NCBI GenBank assembly: GCA_047967505.1
Contig: CM106541.1
DNA length: 64,000 nt
Source: Dipteris shenzhenensis
Lineage: Eukaryota > Polypodiophyta > Polypodiopsida > Gleicheniales
Strand: one strand, 5' to 3'
Of the stretch, positions 10,414 to 22,957 are shown piece after piece. The translations under genes and the position numbers were made by a program. Under the pieces are notes generated by a model. That model made no database searches. It worked only from the letters and a program-made list of their open reading frames with translations, and had not been told where the DNA came from. The first letter of the stretch is position 1. Every line of letters starts with the position of its first letter.

Positions 10414-11244
10414 GAGGAAGTAGAAGGAGATAGCGCAAATGAAGAATGCCCATGATAACACCATTCAAATATCGAGAAAGAGTGAAGGTGGTGGTGGTAG
10501 TCAGATGAGAGTGAATGAAGATGGCACCCAAGCGACAAGTGACGACAGAAAGGACATTCTGAACAAGCAAATGTTTGGATCGCTCATTTCTGTGATCATG
10601 ATAGAAAAGGACATTCAAACAAGCAAATGTTTGGATCGCCCATTTGTACTAAACTCATTGTAAAGGAAAATTTAAATTATTAAAAAGGCCACAAGAGATC
10701 CTTTGTACAAAGACTCATCCAGAGCAATATTTGTTGTAAAACTTATGACATGATAATGTAAAATTGCAAGCATAGCTATTGCTATTTTTTGGAGTACAAA
10801 AGAGGCTTCCATCATGTCTCATGTCTATATAAACCTTTTAATTTCTTGAATATTCAAGAGTGTTATAGTTTTCTGCATTGAAAGTAAAAAGAGTCTTATA
10901 GGTTTCTTATGTATACATTTTTAAAATGTTGTGAATCCTCAATAGCATGGTTTTTCATGGATTTAAACTAATAACTCGGATTTTTTATTTTAAGAATATG
11001 ATTCTTATAAACAAGAAATACAAATTTAGGATTTAATAGTAGTTTTTGCATTATTTGTACAACATTGTAGAGAGATATTTTGAAATGCATTATGTGAAAA
11101 TGATAGTGCCAGAAAGTAAACTTTTGATTCTCGAATGACAGTTTCATAAAGTAAACTTTTCATTTGGGAAGGATTTTAAGGAATAGTCCAAAAGTAGACA
11201 TATGAGTCCAAAATTAATGAAATAAGTATTTTTGCTAGTTAATA
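10414..11244. other. Non-coding tail of module A with a direct repeat
   Basis: No gene. Starting GAAAGGACATTC at about 10547 and GAAAAGGACATTC at about 10604, a ~46-bp segment containing AACAAGCAAATGTTTGGATC occurs twice, about 57 bp apart. No copy of the module B terminal hairpin is visible here. The right limit of module A is therefore unresolved or was lost at the copia breakpoint near 11245. Confidence 0.6.
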
Positions 11245-13667
11245 ACATATCATCCATGTATAGTGCCAAGATTATCAGGCTATTATCCTTAGCCCTTTTA
11301 GTGTAGAGGCAGTGATCAATTTCACTCCTTCTAAAACCCTGGGACCGAATGAAAGCATCAAACTTTTGATACCATTCTCTAGGCACTTGCTTAAGACCAT
11401 AGAGACTCTTCTTTAGCTTGCAAACTAAATGTTCTTTGCCCTTTCCTTCAAAGCCTTCTGCGTGCACCATGTAAATTTCCTCATGCAAATCCCCATGCAA
11501 GAAAGCTGTCTTGACATCCATCTGCATAAGCTCCATATCCTCTGTTGCCACTAGTCCAAGCATGCATCTAAGTGTGGTCATCTTCACAACTAGAGAGAAT
11601 ATCTCATCAAATTCCACACCCTTCTCTTGCTTGAACCCTTTAGTGACCAAACGGGCCTTGTACCTAGGCACATCATCACTTGTGACCATCTTGTAGACCC
11701 ATTTACATGGCAATGCTTTCTTTCCATGTGGCAAAGAAACCAAGTCCCAAGTCTTATTTTTCATAAGTGAACTCATCTCTGATTGCATAGCATACTCCCA
11801 CTTGCATTGATCCTCACGCATCATAACCTCTCTATAGTAAGAAGGCTCCCCGCAATCAGTAAGCATCACATAGTCTAGCCTTGGAACAAACCTATCAGGC
11901 GGTCTAGACACTCTAGATGATCTTCTCAAGGGCATTTTAGCTTGCTGTCCCACCTGAATATCAGCCACATTTGGCTCATCATTTCCACCAATAGATGATC
12001 CATCATCTACCCTTGATTGTATACCTGTGGGAGTATTTGGTGGTACCATTTCTTGCACATTTGGTGCATGGACAGCTTACTGTCTATCAACATATGCAGG
12101 TGGATTCACATCCTAGAAATTGATTCTCCTCATTTCAACATCCCTCATGGGTGCCTTATGCATCTTCTTCTCATTGAAGACTACATCATGGCTGCATATG
12201 ATCTTCTTTGCTTCTGGATCCCAGAGATGATAGCCCATCTCTCCACTTTCACCATAACCCAGAAAGATGCATTTCCTAGACTTAGGATCTAGCTTCTTTC
12301 GAAGCTCTTTTGGCACATGTGCATATGCCTCACACCCAGATATATGCAAATGAGAGTAAGAGGGCTTCTTGCCACTCCATGCCTCTTCAGGAATACCACC
12401 ATCCAAACTCTTACTAGGTGACCTATTGATCACATGCACTGCAGTCTTCATTGCCTCAACCCAAAAACCACCAGAAAGACTTGCATTGGAAAGCATGCAT
12501 TGCAACCTTTCTTGAATGGTACGGTTCATCTTTTCTGCAGCTAGATTTTGCTCTGGAGTATGAGGGGATGTGAGCTCCCTCTTAATCCCATGTGTATCAC
12601 AGAAATGCTGAAAGTCATGAGAGAGATACTCTCCACCATTGTCAGTCCGTAGGCATTTAAGCGTTCTACCTGACTGATTCTCAACCAAGGCCAACCATTT
12701 CTGAAATACCTGGAACACACATCACTCTTCTGAGCTATAGCATAAGCCCACACTTTCCTAGTTGCATCATCAACGAATGTCACATAATATTCAGCCCCGC
12801 CTAATGACCGTGTAGGCATGGGACCACATACGTCTGAATGCACCAAATCAATCTTTTTAAACTCTTTCTTTCCCCTTCTTTTATGGGCTGATTTAGTCTA
12901 CTTCCCATAGAGACAATGCTCACAAAATTCAAAATCAGAGAAACTCAAATGTGGTACAACCCAAACGGCATAAGAGTTTCATTCCATTCTGGCTCATGTG
13001 CCCCAACCTGCAATGCCACAAAGAAGTGCTTGGCTGCTCCGTTATTGCAACAACATGATCAAATACCCTTGATACATGTAAGGGATACAAAGTCCCACAC
13101 TTGGCACCCCTGGCCAAAAGCATAGAGCCCTTCTGAATTTTCCAACTCTAAAAGCCAAAAGTGGTGTGAAAACTAGCATCATCTTGCTGACCCACTAAAA
13201 TAAGACTCTTGGTCAACTTAGGCATATGTCTCACATGTTTCAAAACAAATGCAGACCCATTTGCAAAAGAAAACTTTATGTCACCTGCTCCCACTATGTC
13301 GCATGCATAGTCATTTCCAAGATGCACACAACTTGTCTTTCCACTATCATAAGTGGAGAACCATTCCCTATGGGGAGTAACATGGAATTAAGCACCAGAA
13401 TCCAAAATCCAATCCTGGGAATATGCATCATCTGAAGTGGTAAGCAACTCTGCAGATAAAGTAGACATGAAGAGAACATCATTGTCACCATCATGTGTGA
13501 CTGCATTGATCTCCTCGATCTTCACTTTTCCTTTGTCCTCCCTTGGACTCTCTTCCTTTTGATTTGCACCCCAATTTGCATTCTTTTTCTTATCCTTTTG
13601 CTCTCTTTTTAGCTTGTAGCAATCCTTTTTCATATGGCCCTTCTTGCCACAGTGGTAACACTCAATG
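11233..13667 (-). pseudogene. copia gag-pol remnant (zinc knuckle, PR, INT, RT)
   Basis: In minus-strand order: CCHC knuckle CYHCGKKGHMKKDC (13660-13619); protease WILDSGA followed directly by an in-frame TAA (about 13388); integrase zinc region with LWHCRLGH (12935-13123); integrase core HSDVCGP, VDDATRKVW, and RTDNGGEY (12113-12846), with a frame change near 12700; RT from SLMKNKTWDLV through KTAFLHGDLHEEIYM to YMDDMLLTS (12058-11240). At least three frame breaks make it non-functional. This is the standard copia order PR-INT-RT. Confidence 0.9.
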
Positions 13668-14673
13668 TTCCGTGCCCTGGATTTGCTACGAGACTTCCCT
13701 CTTTCTTGGGACTTCCCCCTGATTAAACTTCAACCAGAGTGATCTGCATAAGGTATGCTCAAGAAATTATGGTCCCACGGAAAAGACCGCTATTGAAAAT
13801 AGAACGTGAGATGCCTCAAAACATGGGTGCCATTGCATAATCGGACTCAGCAAGAAAATATGCAAATATCTCTCTTTTATCGAAACTCCAAAATCCCAAC
13901 CAATGAGTGAGAAATGGGAGTCAACACTTATCCACTGCCATGTGGCATAAATCTAAGGTTTCAAAACCTTAGAATTAAAAAATGCATAACAGAGAGATGA
14001 AATCGAATACACAGAGATCTATAACTCTAAAAATACTCCACCGAATCACGTAAGAATTAACAGGTAGGGGTTTTTGGGCATCTGAAATACAATGGGACAG
14101 ACGGTTTTGGAAACCGTAGTCTTAATCACTGGGTGCAACACACGGATTGAAAAACGTTTTTGGAAACAGAGCTGTTTGTAAACTCCACCGGAGTGCGAAT
14201 GATGAGCAACATAGAAGTTTTAGGACCTCCTGAGTCTACCGAAACTGACAGATCTGCAAATAGTTGCTCCAAACTTGAGTTCCAACACCCAGGCAGAAAA
14301 ACGCAGAAACTGACACAGTGAGTCAGAAATCTAATGAAATGATCCCAGATTCAAGAATGAAGGTGTTTCCAAGCTCCTGAAGTGAAGTGGACACCAAAAG
14401 CAAGCAATAGTTGCCTCTACAAGTCAATACGAAGAATCTGTCATCGAACGGAACAGGGAAAAGCTCAAAAAACGACTTTTTTTTTTTAAACACTTATTAG
14501 GCTCTCAAAACCACTTCGCAAAGCCAAAGTGACTTTTCCAAAGGTTCCTCCAAGGTCTCTACACACTCGGATGCAAGTAAAGTCACCCACAAAGCTTCCC
14601 ACAGAGCTTCTCCTTCCTCCCACAGAGCTGCTGAGCTTCCAGGCATTCACTCATGCTCAGCTAGATCACCCGG

Positions 14674-14685
14674 GCTCTGATACCA
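14674..14685 (-). other. Primer-binding site (tRNA-iMet type)
   Basis: Minus strand TGGTATCAGAGC, two bases inside the LTR end at 14688. This is the usual plant LTR-element PBS complementary to the 3' end of initiator Met-tRNA. Confidence 0.85.
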
Positions 14686-14687
14686 GT

Positions 14688-14857
14688 TGAGAGTGCTCTC
14701 AACGGAAGCAAGAATAGAAGAGGGAGAGAGAGAAACAGAGAGCCACACAAGTTTTAGTGGGTGCAGAACCACCCTAATCTTCTTTTTCGTTCATTTATAT
14801 ATGTGCTTGAGTATTGTACATAACTGGGGTAAAGGCACAATGACCTTTAACCCCACA
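14688..14857 (-). repeat. 5' LTR of the 11-15 kb copia element
   Basis: A 170-bp LTR. On the plus strand it begins TGAGAGTGCTCTCAACGG and ends TTTAACCCCACA. The same 170-bp unit with few changes is at 63507-63676. The TGAGAGTGCTCTCA end is itself a perfect 14-bp palindrome. Confidence 0.88.
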
Positions 14858-15121
14858 CCCAATTCAGCCATTTAGTAGCTCATTGTCCATATGCTGGAGT
14901 GCAATCCAAGCACCGAACACCTAAGAATCTTTTCAATCCAACACTAGTGCAGGAAGGTTCGAACCGAACGAGTGCTGCTGTGTCCAATTGGAGGATAAGC
15001 TTTGCGAGGTAGTATTTATTTCGTTCACTTCAATCACAGAGGTGCAAATCTTGTGCCCTTTTCTTAAACGAAGCTTTTGCATAGCATCTTGAATCCCACA
15101 GACTCCTCAAGTCATTATCCT

Positions 15122-15488
15122 GCTCTGATACCAATGCTACAAGACCCAAACATAGAGGGCTTCTTCTAGTTTCCACCCAACCTCAGATTCTCACTCCTAA
15201 GCTCGTCTCCCTCCTTCTCTCATGAGGTTCCTCTACCAAACCTCCTTTCCTGAGCTCCCTCTAGAATCCTCCCTCCTACCCCACTGCATGCCATGTGGAC
15301 TTCTAGATGCCAAGTGTCCTTCTAGGGGACCTTAGTCTTTACCCCTTCTCGACATCCCTCTCTAATTCTAAGCCCCACTTATGCCTAGCCACACTTATTT
15401 ACATCCACTGTTGCAGTGTCAAGCCCTCTTGGTTTCCCGCCTCACCATAATCGTGCCGCATGGCTCCAAGATTATGGTTGACATAACA
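15122..15488 (-). repeat. LTR of a second element with adjoining PBS and PPT-like tract
   Basis: PBS complement GCTCTGATACCA at 15122-15133 is followed by a TG...CA-bounded segment 15135-15488 (354 bp; plus strand TGCTACAAGACCC to GACATAACA). On its other side CTCCCACATTC reads GAATGTGGGAG on minus, a PPT-like purine run. A single LTR flanked by PPT upstream and PBS downstream would suggest tandem copies sharing one LTR. No second LTR copy was found in the window, so LTR status rests on boundary signals. The 14858-15121 stretch would be interior sequence of this older element. Confidence 0.55.
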
Positions 15489-15901
15489 CTCCCACATTCA
15501 GTTAATGGCTTTCGATTGTGTCCTTATCATCATGATGAGAGTCTTCAATGCCCATTTCCAGTATCTAATGAGGCACAGATTCCCTAGGTTGAGGTGGAGG
15601 TGATAGAGCAATCATAGGAGGACATTTGGTAGTGTGGTAAGATGCATGATGACAGAAGTGTTTTGCGAGGTCTTGTCCCAGTCGCCATGCAACACCCTGT
15701 CATCAAGGAGGGGTATTGGCGATGATCGGGTTTGTCACTATTCTACATGTACATGTAGCATACCTCATCTTCTTTGTCACACTATCAGTTATTTCGGCTT
15801 TCTTTGCCTTCCTTGCTCTCTTTGCATTCAACTCTCTTTGCTCCCAACCCCTCCTCATCGCTATGGTGATGGCACATGACAATTTCATACTTTCATACCA
15901 C

Positions 15902-16323
15902 TAGTGTATATTGACTCTCAGTCCATTGATGCATGTTTGCAAAGGTTGAGGATTAGAAGCTTCACCAGCATTGATTGGATGAAGGTGAACATTCACCCGG
16001 TGGCTTTGGCACTTTGTCAGCTTGTTGGCAATTGGATTAGTTGTGGAGTTTTTGGGTGAAAATTGGTTGCTCACAATGCAATTGATCTATCAGCAGTGGC
16101 AGTTGTTCTTGCCTATGGAGAGGGAGCTGATGGTCCAACCGTCGTGTTTGGCTGAGGTGAGTTTGGCAACCTAGCTCGAGGTGAGTATAAGCTTAGTGCT
16201 TGCAAGGATGTCCAGGTTCGTGATCTCTATCAATGGATTCTAGAGTCAATATGTTTGCAAGGAAAGACCTATACGATTACTCCCAAGTCTCGTGCGATGA
16301 TCATGGTAGCGGAGCAAACATGA
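15902..16323 (+). pseudogene. Unknown broken coding stretch
   Basis: One plus frame reads for about 140 codons with only two internal TGA codons (near 16058 and 16152). It has protein-like composition, for example HPVALALCQLVGNWISCGVF, AIDLSAVAVVLAYGEGADGP and KDVQVRDLYQWILESICLQG. No family recognised. It could be a decayed host gene or an unfamiliar transposon ORF; codon-like composition is the only evidence. Confidence 0.35.
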
Positions 16324-17520
16324 AGAATTGGCTCAAGACATTGTGGAAGTTGTTGCTTGCTCAGGTAAAAAAGTATAGGTTTTGAAGCGCAAAGGCATTC
16401 CCTGTGTTTTTGGTTGGAGCTGTGTGCCCAGTATTGTCCCTGCCTCCACGCCCTCCTTGGTGGAAAGAAGCAGATCAATTTTTGCAGAAGTTTTACAATA
16501 AGCACACTCATTTTCCTGGTCTTCTTGATCCCCCTTCTTACGAGCCAATTGTAATAGAGTGCCTAGCTACATAAGAGGAGCGCTAGCAACAACTGCTACC
16601 ATGGGGTGCATGGATTGAAGGGGTACTTCCTCTTGAGCAATGCCTAAGCATTAGCCAGTGGATTGGTCTAAACCACATCCATTACAGTGAGACTGATGGA
16701 GATGGAAAAAGATCGATGGTTGAAGATGTGGTTGCGAAAGATGAAACAGGAGACAGCTGATGCAAGTTCGAGTGGAGTTGAGCCTACAAAGTAGTTTGTG
16801 ACTAGAGTTGAGTGAATGAAGTGATGCGAGACCAAGAAAAGTTGGGGTTCCTGGTACACACTTGCAGTCCAGATTCGAGTTCGAGTTTGAATGAAGAGTA
16901 AAAGTTTGTGCGGTGGGGGCTTTTGGGTAGCCTCGCAATTCAAAGACACCCGAAGTGCTATGTCCTATTGCACAAGTAGGCAACAACAGCCCGATTCTGA
17001 CTTATTCAATAGTAAAGATAGATTCGGAAAGGGATGCTTGTTTTCATGTGTCAGTGATTTGGTTGTGATATTCCTAAGTTGCACCTGGTTCTCTACCGAG
17101 GCTCTACCCAAAATGATTGTTGCACAAATTCACAAGCACATACTGATGTCTATCATAGGGGATGGCTATCTATTGTGGATTCGCACAGTCCACCGTGAGT
17201 GCCATGTGTTGTTTCATAACCATGCGGGTTGGCAACACTATGCGGTTTAGCAACAGTGACTGCGAGGGGTGTGCATAGGTAGGTTAGTAGTAATGGTTGA
17301 TGGTTTGGTTATCCAACAGTTCCTAACCAATATCCAATATCTTGTTCTTGTACGCATGCTATTACTAGCATTCTGACTTTGTTCTCCACGGATATATATG
17401 AGCTCTTGCTCTGAGATATATAGCAGTGGTATGGTGATCTTCTTCTTTCTTGTTCTCTATGTTTTCCATAGATGATGCACTATGTGTTCATCTTGTATAC
17501 CCTATAGCGTTTGCGCGGTA
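16324..17520. other. Degenerate sequence, no assignable gene
   Basis: Possible continuation of the broken coding stretch upstream. An open frame at 16891-17250 on plus (119 codons, ending HECHVLFHNHAGWQHYAV-like sequence) has mixed hydrophobic composition, but I recognise nothing in it. Confidence 0.3.
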
Positions 17521-17659
17521 TAGTGATGCTACATAAACCAAATGCAACCATATGCTATTGCCCATTCAGAAATCACAAGTGGGATAGGATAATTGATTTC
17601 TATCCAACTCCTTCTAGGAAATTGCTAAAGAGGGAATCAATTAATTTTCCTCTACAATC

Positions 17660-17992
17660 ATGAAGTCTATGATCTCTCATAGTGGTGAACAAATGGATGC
17701 AAATATTGATGACTATGTTTCAAAGTATGTTTCCTTTTGGAAATACTTTGTACTTCTCAAGTACAACATTCTTGATGATAAGATATTCTTGGTGCTATCA
17801 TTGAAAAAGGGAGATCTACTCTCTTCACATTTGAATTTCGTGTTAACCTCTTTGGCAAATGACAAAATGTATATGGATGTCAAGATCAATATAGAAGGCT
17901 TCCCCAAAGTTTTCAAGATGAATAATGATACTCATATTTCTTGTGAGTCTTTTCAACAAGAGGCATCATTTTTGGACATTGGAGTAGCTTGA
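17660..17992 (+). pseudogene. copia gag-like fragment
   Basis: A 110-codon frame with DANIDDYVSKYVSFWKYFVL, YNILDDKIFLVLSLKKGDLL and LNFVLTSLANDKMY. The spacing resembles the copia gag (UBN2-like) pattern of a helix, then DDxI, then a leucine-rich stretch. It lies about 440 bp before a PPT and LTR on the same strand, which supports a retroelement origin. No protease, integrase or RT lies between, so the element is internally deleted. Confidence 0.4.
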
Positions 17993-18420
17993 AGATGATC
18001 AAGCATTTACACAAAATGCCAAGGCAAATCTGATTGAGGAAAGTACTTCAACAAATTCACAAACAAATTTTGTGGTAGAAGACAAGGACTTTGCCTTTTG
18101 AGCAATTTGTCTTTGAATTTTTGTTTATCATTACTTGGTCAAATTTTGAGTTTCTCTACCTGGAGTAGTAATCCAAAAATAATGTCATGTGTTTTGTCTT
18201 TTGTAAATCACCTCTAGTCACCATATGATGTAGGCCATGTGATATGTGTTTGGTCTATCCTACTTTTGTAAACTTGGACACTTGGGCACCTTTGCTAGCA
18301 TGAGATCCTAGCCATAGATTTATCCTTGACCACCATGAGATGGCATGTATGACCACCGTGAGATGGCACGAGAAACTATGTGACTAGATGTATCCTTGAC
18401 ATAGCAAGAGGCAAACCCTT

Positions 18421-18491
18421 GAGGGGGGGTATGTTGGGATAAGTATGGTCAAGGGCTTGCTCTATGGTGCATGTGTGCATCTAGGGGAGTC

Positions 18492-18572
<81 letters not shown>

Positions 18573-18859
18573 GTAGAAGCACATCTAGTGCTATGATGTG
18601 TCTAGTGTGTGACCTAAGTGATGATGTAAGCCAAAGGCCCCCACATGGGAGGTTCCTTTGATTTAGGCCAGTCCCACTGATGTAGCGGTTGATTGCCCAC
18701 TGATGTAGGGAAGGTGCCTTTGATCTAGGCCACCCTCTCCCATTTCTATAAGAGAGAGTCTCCTCTCTCACAATCAATAAGAACAACACTTTTGGTTTGT
18801 ATCTTGTGCTCTCACTCCTCTTCCAAGATGCATCTCTTCTATCCCACTCACTTCTACAA
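18421..18859 (+). repeat. PPT and 3' LTR of an internally deleted LTR element
   Basis: CTTGAGGGGGGG ending at 18429 is a classic polypurine tract. The LTR begins TGTTGGGATAAG at 18432. It contains a (TG)n expansion, a TATA-like TTTCTATAAGAGAGAG near 18736 and CAATAAGAA near 18774. The right end is set at the CA near 18859 by guess; the 5' LTR is not visible in the window. Confidence 0.6.
18494..18571. repeat. (TG)n microsatellite
   Basis: About 39 uninterrupted TG dinucleotides inside the LTR that starts at 18432. Confidence 0.97.
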
Positions 18860-21800
18860 AATCATGCCAAAGAATCTTCTATGCAAATCCAATGGAGAGG
18901 CATGCCAACTCACCTGGTGGCATCACAACCAAATGAAAGTTAGTACAATTCATTCAAGCTATGGAATCCAGGCTTCAATTCTAGCATACAGTTGCTATCC
19001 TTGTCAATCTATATAACCTTGGCATTCATACATTCAAAAAGTAATCAAGGGCTGGCATATGTAATTTCACAAGATTCCAATTTATCGATATACACAAGAA
19101 AATCCCAAGTAATAATTAAAAATCTAAAGGAAATTTGATACAACATAAGCAAATCCAATTCAAAAGGAGATCTCAATGATAGTATATTTGTGAAGTCCAA
19201 TGGTGACACACGTGTCATGGGGATCTTGGGGGAATGTTGTCGAAGCCTCTACTCTTGAACAACTCCTTGTGAGAGCTCCACATGCACAAGCCGTCCGCTT
19301 GTGTCACCCAAGAGTCTACCAGATCATGTGCAAGTGATTCCACGAGGAAAGGGAAAGAGAGGGGAGAGGGAGAGAGAAAGGAGAAGAGAGCATGAGGGAG
19401 GGGATGGTAGCAAGGGAGTAGTGGAAATCACAACACAACTCATAAGGAAGAACAAGAAAACTCAATGCAAGAGAATGAGAGAAAAGAGAGATTCTATTCC
19501 ATTCCTTGAAAGTACACAATGAAGACCAAAGTCAAAATTTTGGCCTTTTATACATATCCACCTTTTGAAGAGAGGGCTAATACTTGCACTCTTTTGTACC
19601 TCTCTTCTCTCATTGTACAACTGCTTGGGCCCATCTAGCTCCAAGGGAATTATCAACCACTATTCCTTACACTCTCTCCTACATTTGCTCACCTCTTATA
19701 ATACAAGAACTATTAACTGAGTGGTGGTTAACATAGCTCCCTTCCTAATCACAATCCATCCATGGATTGTGTGATCTATGTAATATCAGACTTGAGGGCA
19801 TTGTTCATTATGCGGTAGCAGTTGAACATCCTATGGGAGATGCAGCAAAATGGATGAAGAGGTTTCCAACCCTTAGGAAAATTATCAATATCAAAAAATG
19901 CATGCCGGCAACAACGGCTAGATCTGATACATATATGAATGTCATGTTGAACTCTTCCATTTGGGCAGCTAGAGCTAGGGAAGAGCCACCATCTAGAAAA
20001 TCAAAGCGTGGGAAGTTGTAGGCAATGTTAGGATCCACTTCTTGGATCTTCTCAAAATTGGGCCAACTCCAACATTGGTGTAGTGGCATAACTGTTGGAT
20101 CGATTCGCCATTCAATCCGCACACATAATAGGTTGTCCAAAATGTTGTATGCTTCAAAAATTGGATTCTCCATTGAGGCTAGAGACTCTCATCATTGTCC
20201 ACCTTGGGCACCATCTTATAAGCCACTCGAGTGTAGCCTCCCCAAGTATTTTGATATGTTCTCAATGTTACTTGCAGAAGCTACATTAAATAAGCTCTGT
20301 CAGGGCTCTCACCTCCATAATATCTATTCTTGAGAGGTGAAAGCTTTGCAGCTTTCCTTTCACTAGTTTAGATCTGCCACATCCTCGACCGATCTGAATG
20401 AGGTGATGGCCTCATACCATATTTCATGGTTAAGTGTGGAGTCTTGCAGCAGGTCTTGTTCTTTTGGGGGTTTTTGTGTCACTTCTTCCTTTGGTTCTTC
20501 TATGTCGGGCCCTTCAAGATCTAAGAAGAGCATGGGTTTGAGTATATTGCACCGTTTTTTGGTACCCACGTCCTCTTGTCTTTCTCCATCGGCAGGCTGC
20601 CCTTGCATGTCCCTTGCTCTGTGCTATGCAGTGGAAGGCTATGTGCTGGTGAGGTGCTGGTACCCAAGCTTGTGTGAGCACCATTGATGGTTGAGCTTGG
20701 GCTTGTGTCAAGTGTTGTGTTGGGGTGCGTGGGTGTGGGGCGGAGGAAAAAAGATCCCAAGATAATAAGTCCATATTGTGGTCATAGACTTCGGTGGGGT
20801 AAGTTACATGGGAATCAACGGTAATGCTAGTCTAAAGCATATTGAGTAGGGCTTGCATAATATTAGTATATAGAACACTGATGATGGTCGGTGGGTACCT
20901 TGTCCTTGTTGCCTTAAAAAAGAAATGGAAAATATATTTGACTTCAGTGTGACCGCATGCTTGCATCCATTCTAGACTTCGTTGGATCATTTTAGGATTG
21001 AAGGGTAGGTCTTCTAGGGCATTAGGCTTTACTAGCTCCAATAATGTCATAGTCATAATATAGTTGGTAGAGTCTCAAAGCACTTTGCACCATGCCATCA
21101 AATTGTAGGTTATGGGGTGGTAGAAAAGAGTTAGGATATCCATATATTCTTCCAAAAGTAAATATTCATGGAACTATGCCATAACTAGTAAAGGATGTGC
21201 TTAGATTGTGGAGTGGCAAAAGGCCTCATTAAGGTCATGCAATGTTAGTGTATTTTCAAAATTGATGTTGTGGGAAGTAGTGCAGCTATGAGTGTGTAGA
21301 AAAAGTAGGTGTACATGCTGAGGACAGTGCGTGGCATGAAGTAGAGGGTGGAAACACGGGACAATGCTTCATGTAGCTTGTTGTGGATATCATCAAGGTC
21401 ACCTACCAAAGGGGAAGAAGCTAGTGCCATTTGTAGGTCCACCTATAGTGCCTAGACTTGCTACTCTCTATGTTGGGCTGTTGCATGGAGTTGCTCTATT
21501 AGGGAGGCATGTTGCTAGACTTGGAGCTCGATCACCTACTTTTCATCTACAACTCGGGCATGCTATTGTTGATCAAGAGTTACCTGTTGCCGCAATGACC
21601 CTAGGGAGAGATACCCATTTTCATATATTTACGATCCATCCCCAATCTGCTCCTGAAGGCTCCAAAACCTCGAGGTCATCATGGAATTTGCATGAAGGGC
21701 ACGAGTTGTAGGGAATACTAGCGTAGATACATGGACAAACTAAAACTGAAGAATGTGCCATAAAAAACATGCACAGGCTCAAACTAGTGAACAATATCCT

Positions 21801-22351
21801 TTATGACTCCTTTTTCCTAAAAAATCAATAGCAGTGCAAAGTATTGTAATGTTCCTCACATATACATGACCTGTATGTTTTGCCATTTGCATCCAAAGTG
21901 AATAGAGTCCCAAAGCACCAGCATTAACCCTACTACTCATGCAAGATTTTGTGGAGTCCCAGCATTCTCTTCTAGTTACTCGAAGGGCCTGTGGCATAAC
22001 GTTCCTCAAGCAACTGCTAGTAGTGACTACGATGAACATAACTAGGTCTACCACTATGAGCAACCGTATTTAAAGAGGTAGTTGAGGAGTAGGGCATGCA
22101 ATATAACATTGAACCTTTTTTTTTTTGGCTTAACGAAGGAATGTAGCTACTGGCTGCCTCCAAGTGCCCCCAAGGGTGAGCTCACATCTACCTTCTTTGA
22201 AAGTCTCAAGTCATGAGCTCTACGTTTTTATCTTTCAGTGAGGCTCATGCACATAGCATTGTCTTTTGCCATGCCAAGAGCCACTGGGGAGGGCTACTAT
22301 GATCACCCCTTGGCATGTCACCAGTCCTAGGTGATCTCTAGCTCAGTGGAG
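18860..22351. other. 3.5 kb with no confident gene
   Basis: Short open frames occur on both strands. The most protein-like is minus 20608-20363 (DLEGPDIEEPKEEVTQKPPK then EIWYEAITSFRSVEDVADL), which has the look of an acidic linker from a retroelement polyprotein but no diagnostic motif. A purine-rich patch lies at 19350-19400 and a T10 run near 22122. I assign nothing here. Confidence 0.45.
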
Positions 22352-22874
22352 TGTTAAATTACATGGCGCAACGAAACAAAAATTGAACAAAGAATAGAGA
22401 GTACACAGCAAACTGGAGATGAACAAAATTTTCTTTCAATACTGATGTAGTACAAATGATGGCTCCATCCACCTGTGCACTCCCACAGTGGAGCTTAAAT
22501 GGCGATCTAAATAGATACTAGGTGAAGAGCTACTAGCTGGAAGATCTGATATGGTACAATGGACTGGGGAGGTCGCCTCTTTATAGCTATGAGGGCGGTA
22601 GTCAGATCAACGTAGTCAGTGGAACCAACCAATCAACCTAGTCAGTGAAGCTGACCAATCAACCTAGTCGGTGGAACCGACTAGTCGTCCATAGAATATT
22701 CAAGGAATATTTCCTATATCATTGCCTCGGGGGCTCTTGCCTTCAAACCCCCACTAGGGGGGCCGCTAGCCTCCCTGGGACCCCCCAAGCCCCATCAAGA
22801 ATAAGGGGCTCCCACACAATCACCTTTCTATCATCAATGGTCTCATTGATAGACCTCATCTGACATGCAAGTCA
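22352..22874 (-). repeat. 3' LTR of the 22-28 kb copia element
   Basis: Plus strand TGTTAAATTACATGGC to ATGCAAGTCA, 523 bp. It contains repeated AACCTAGTCRGTGRARCYGAC units (about 22610-22685), also present in the other LTR. Confidence 0.88.
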
Positions 22875-22957
22875 AGATCCATCCAGTGTCCTAGGCTCAC
22901 ACATGGCTTCTCCTCATATGGGGGCCTTACAACTTGAGCACCTTGGACCACTAGTGG

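Larger units (their letters stand above)
11245..14857 (-). mobile_element. Ty1/copia retrotransposon, 3'-truncated
   Basis: Reads on the minus strand: 5' LTR (14688-14857), PBS, ~930 bp leader without a recognisable gag N-terminus (13741-14673), then gag zinc knuckle, protease, integrase and RT. Sequence similarity to copia stops just after the YMDD box near 11245. RNase H, PPT and 3' LTR are absent, so the element lost its 3' end by deletion or rearrangement. The LTR belongs to the same family as that at 63507-63676. Confidence 0.88.

Noticed and set aside
12017-12292. Plus-strand frame inside the copia element
   Set aside because: Antisense to the integrase and linker region of a clear minus-strand polyprotein.
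14950-14970. GGTTCGAACC resembling a tRNA B box
   Set aside because: No A box at the right distance and no cloverleaf around it.
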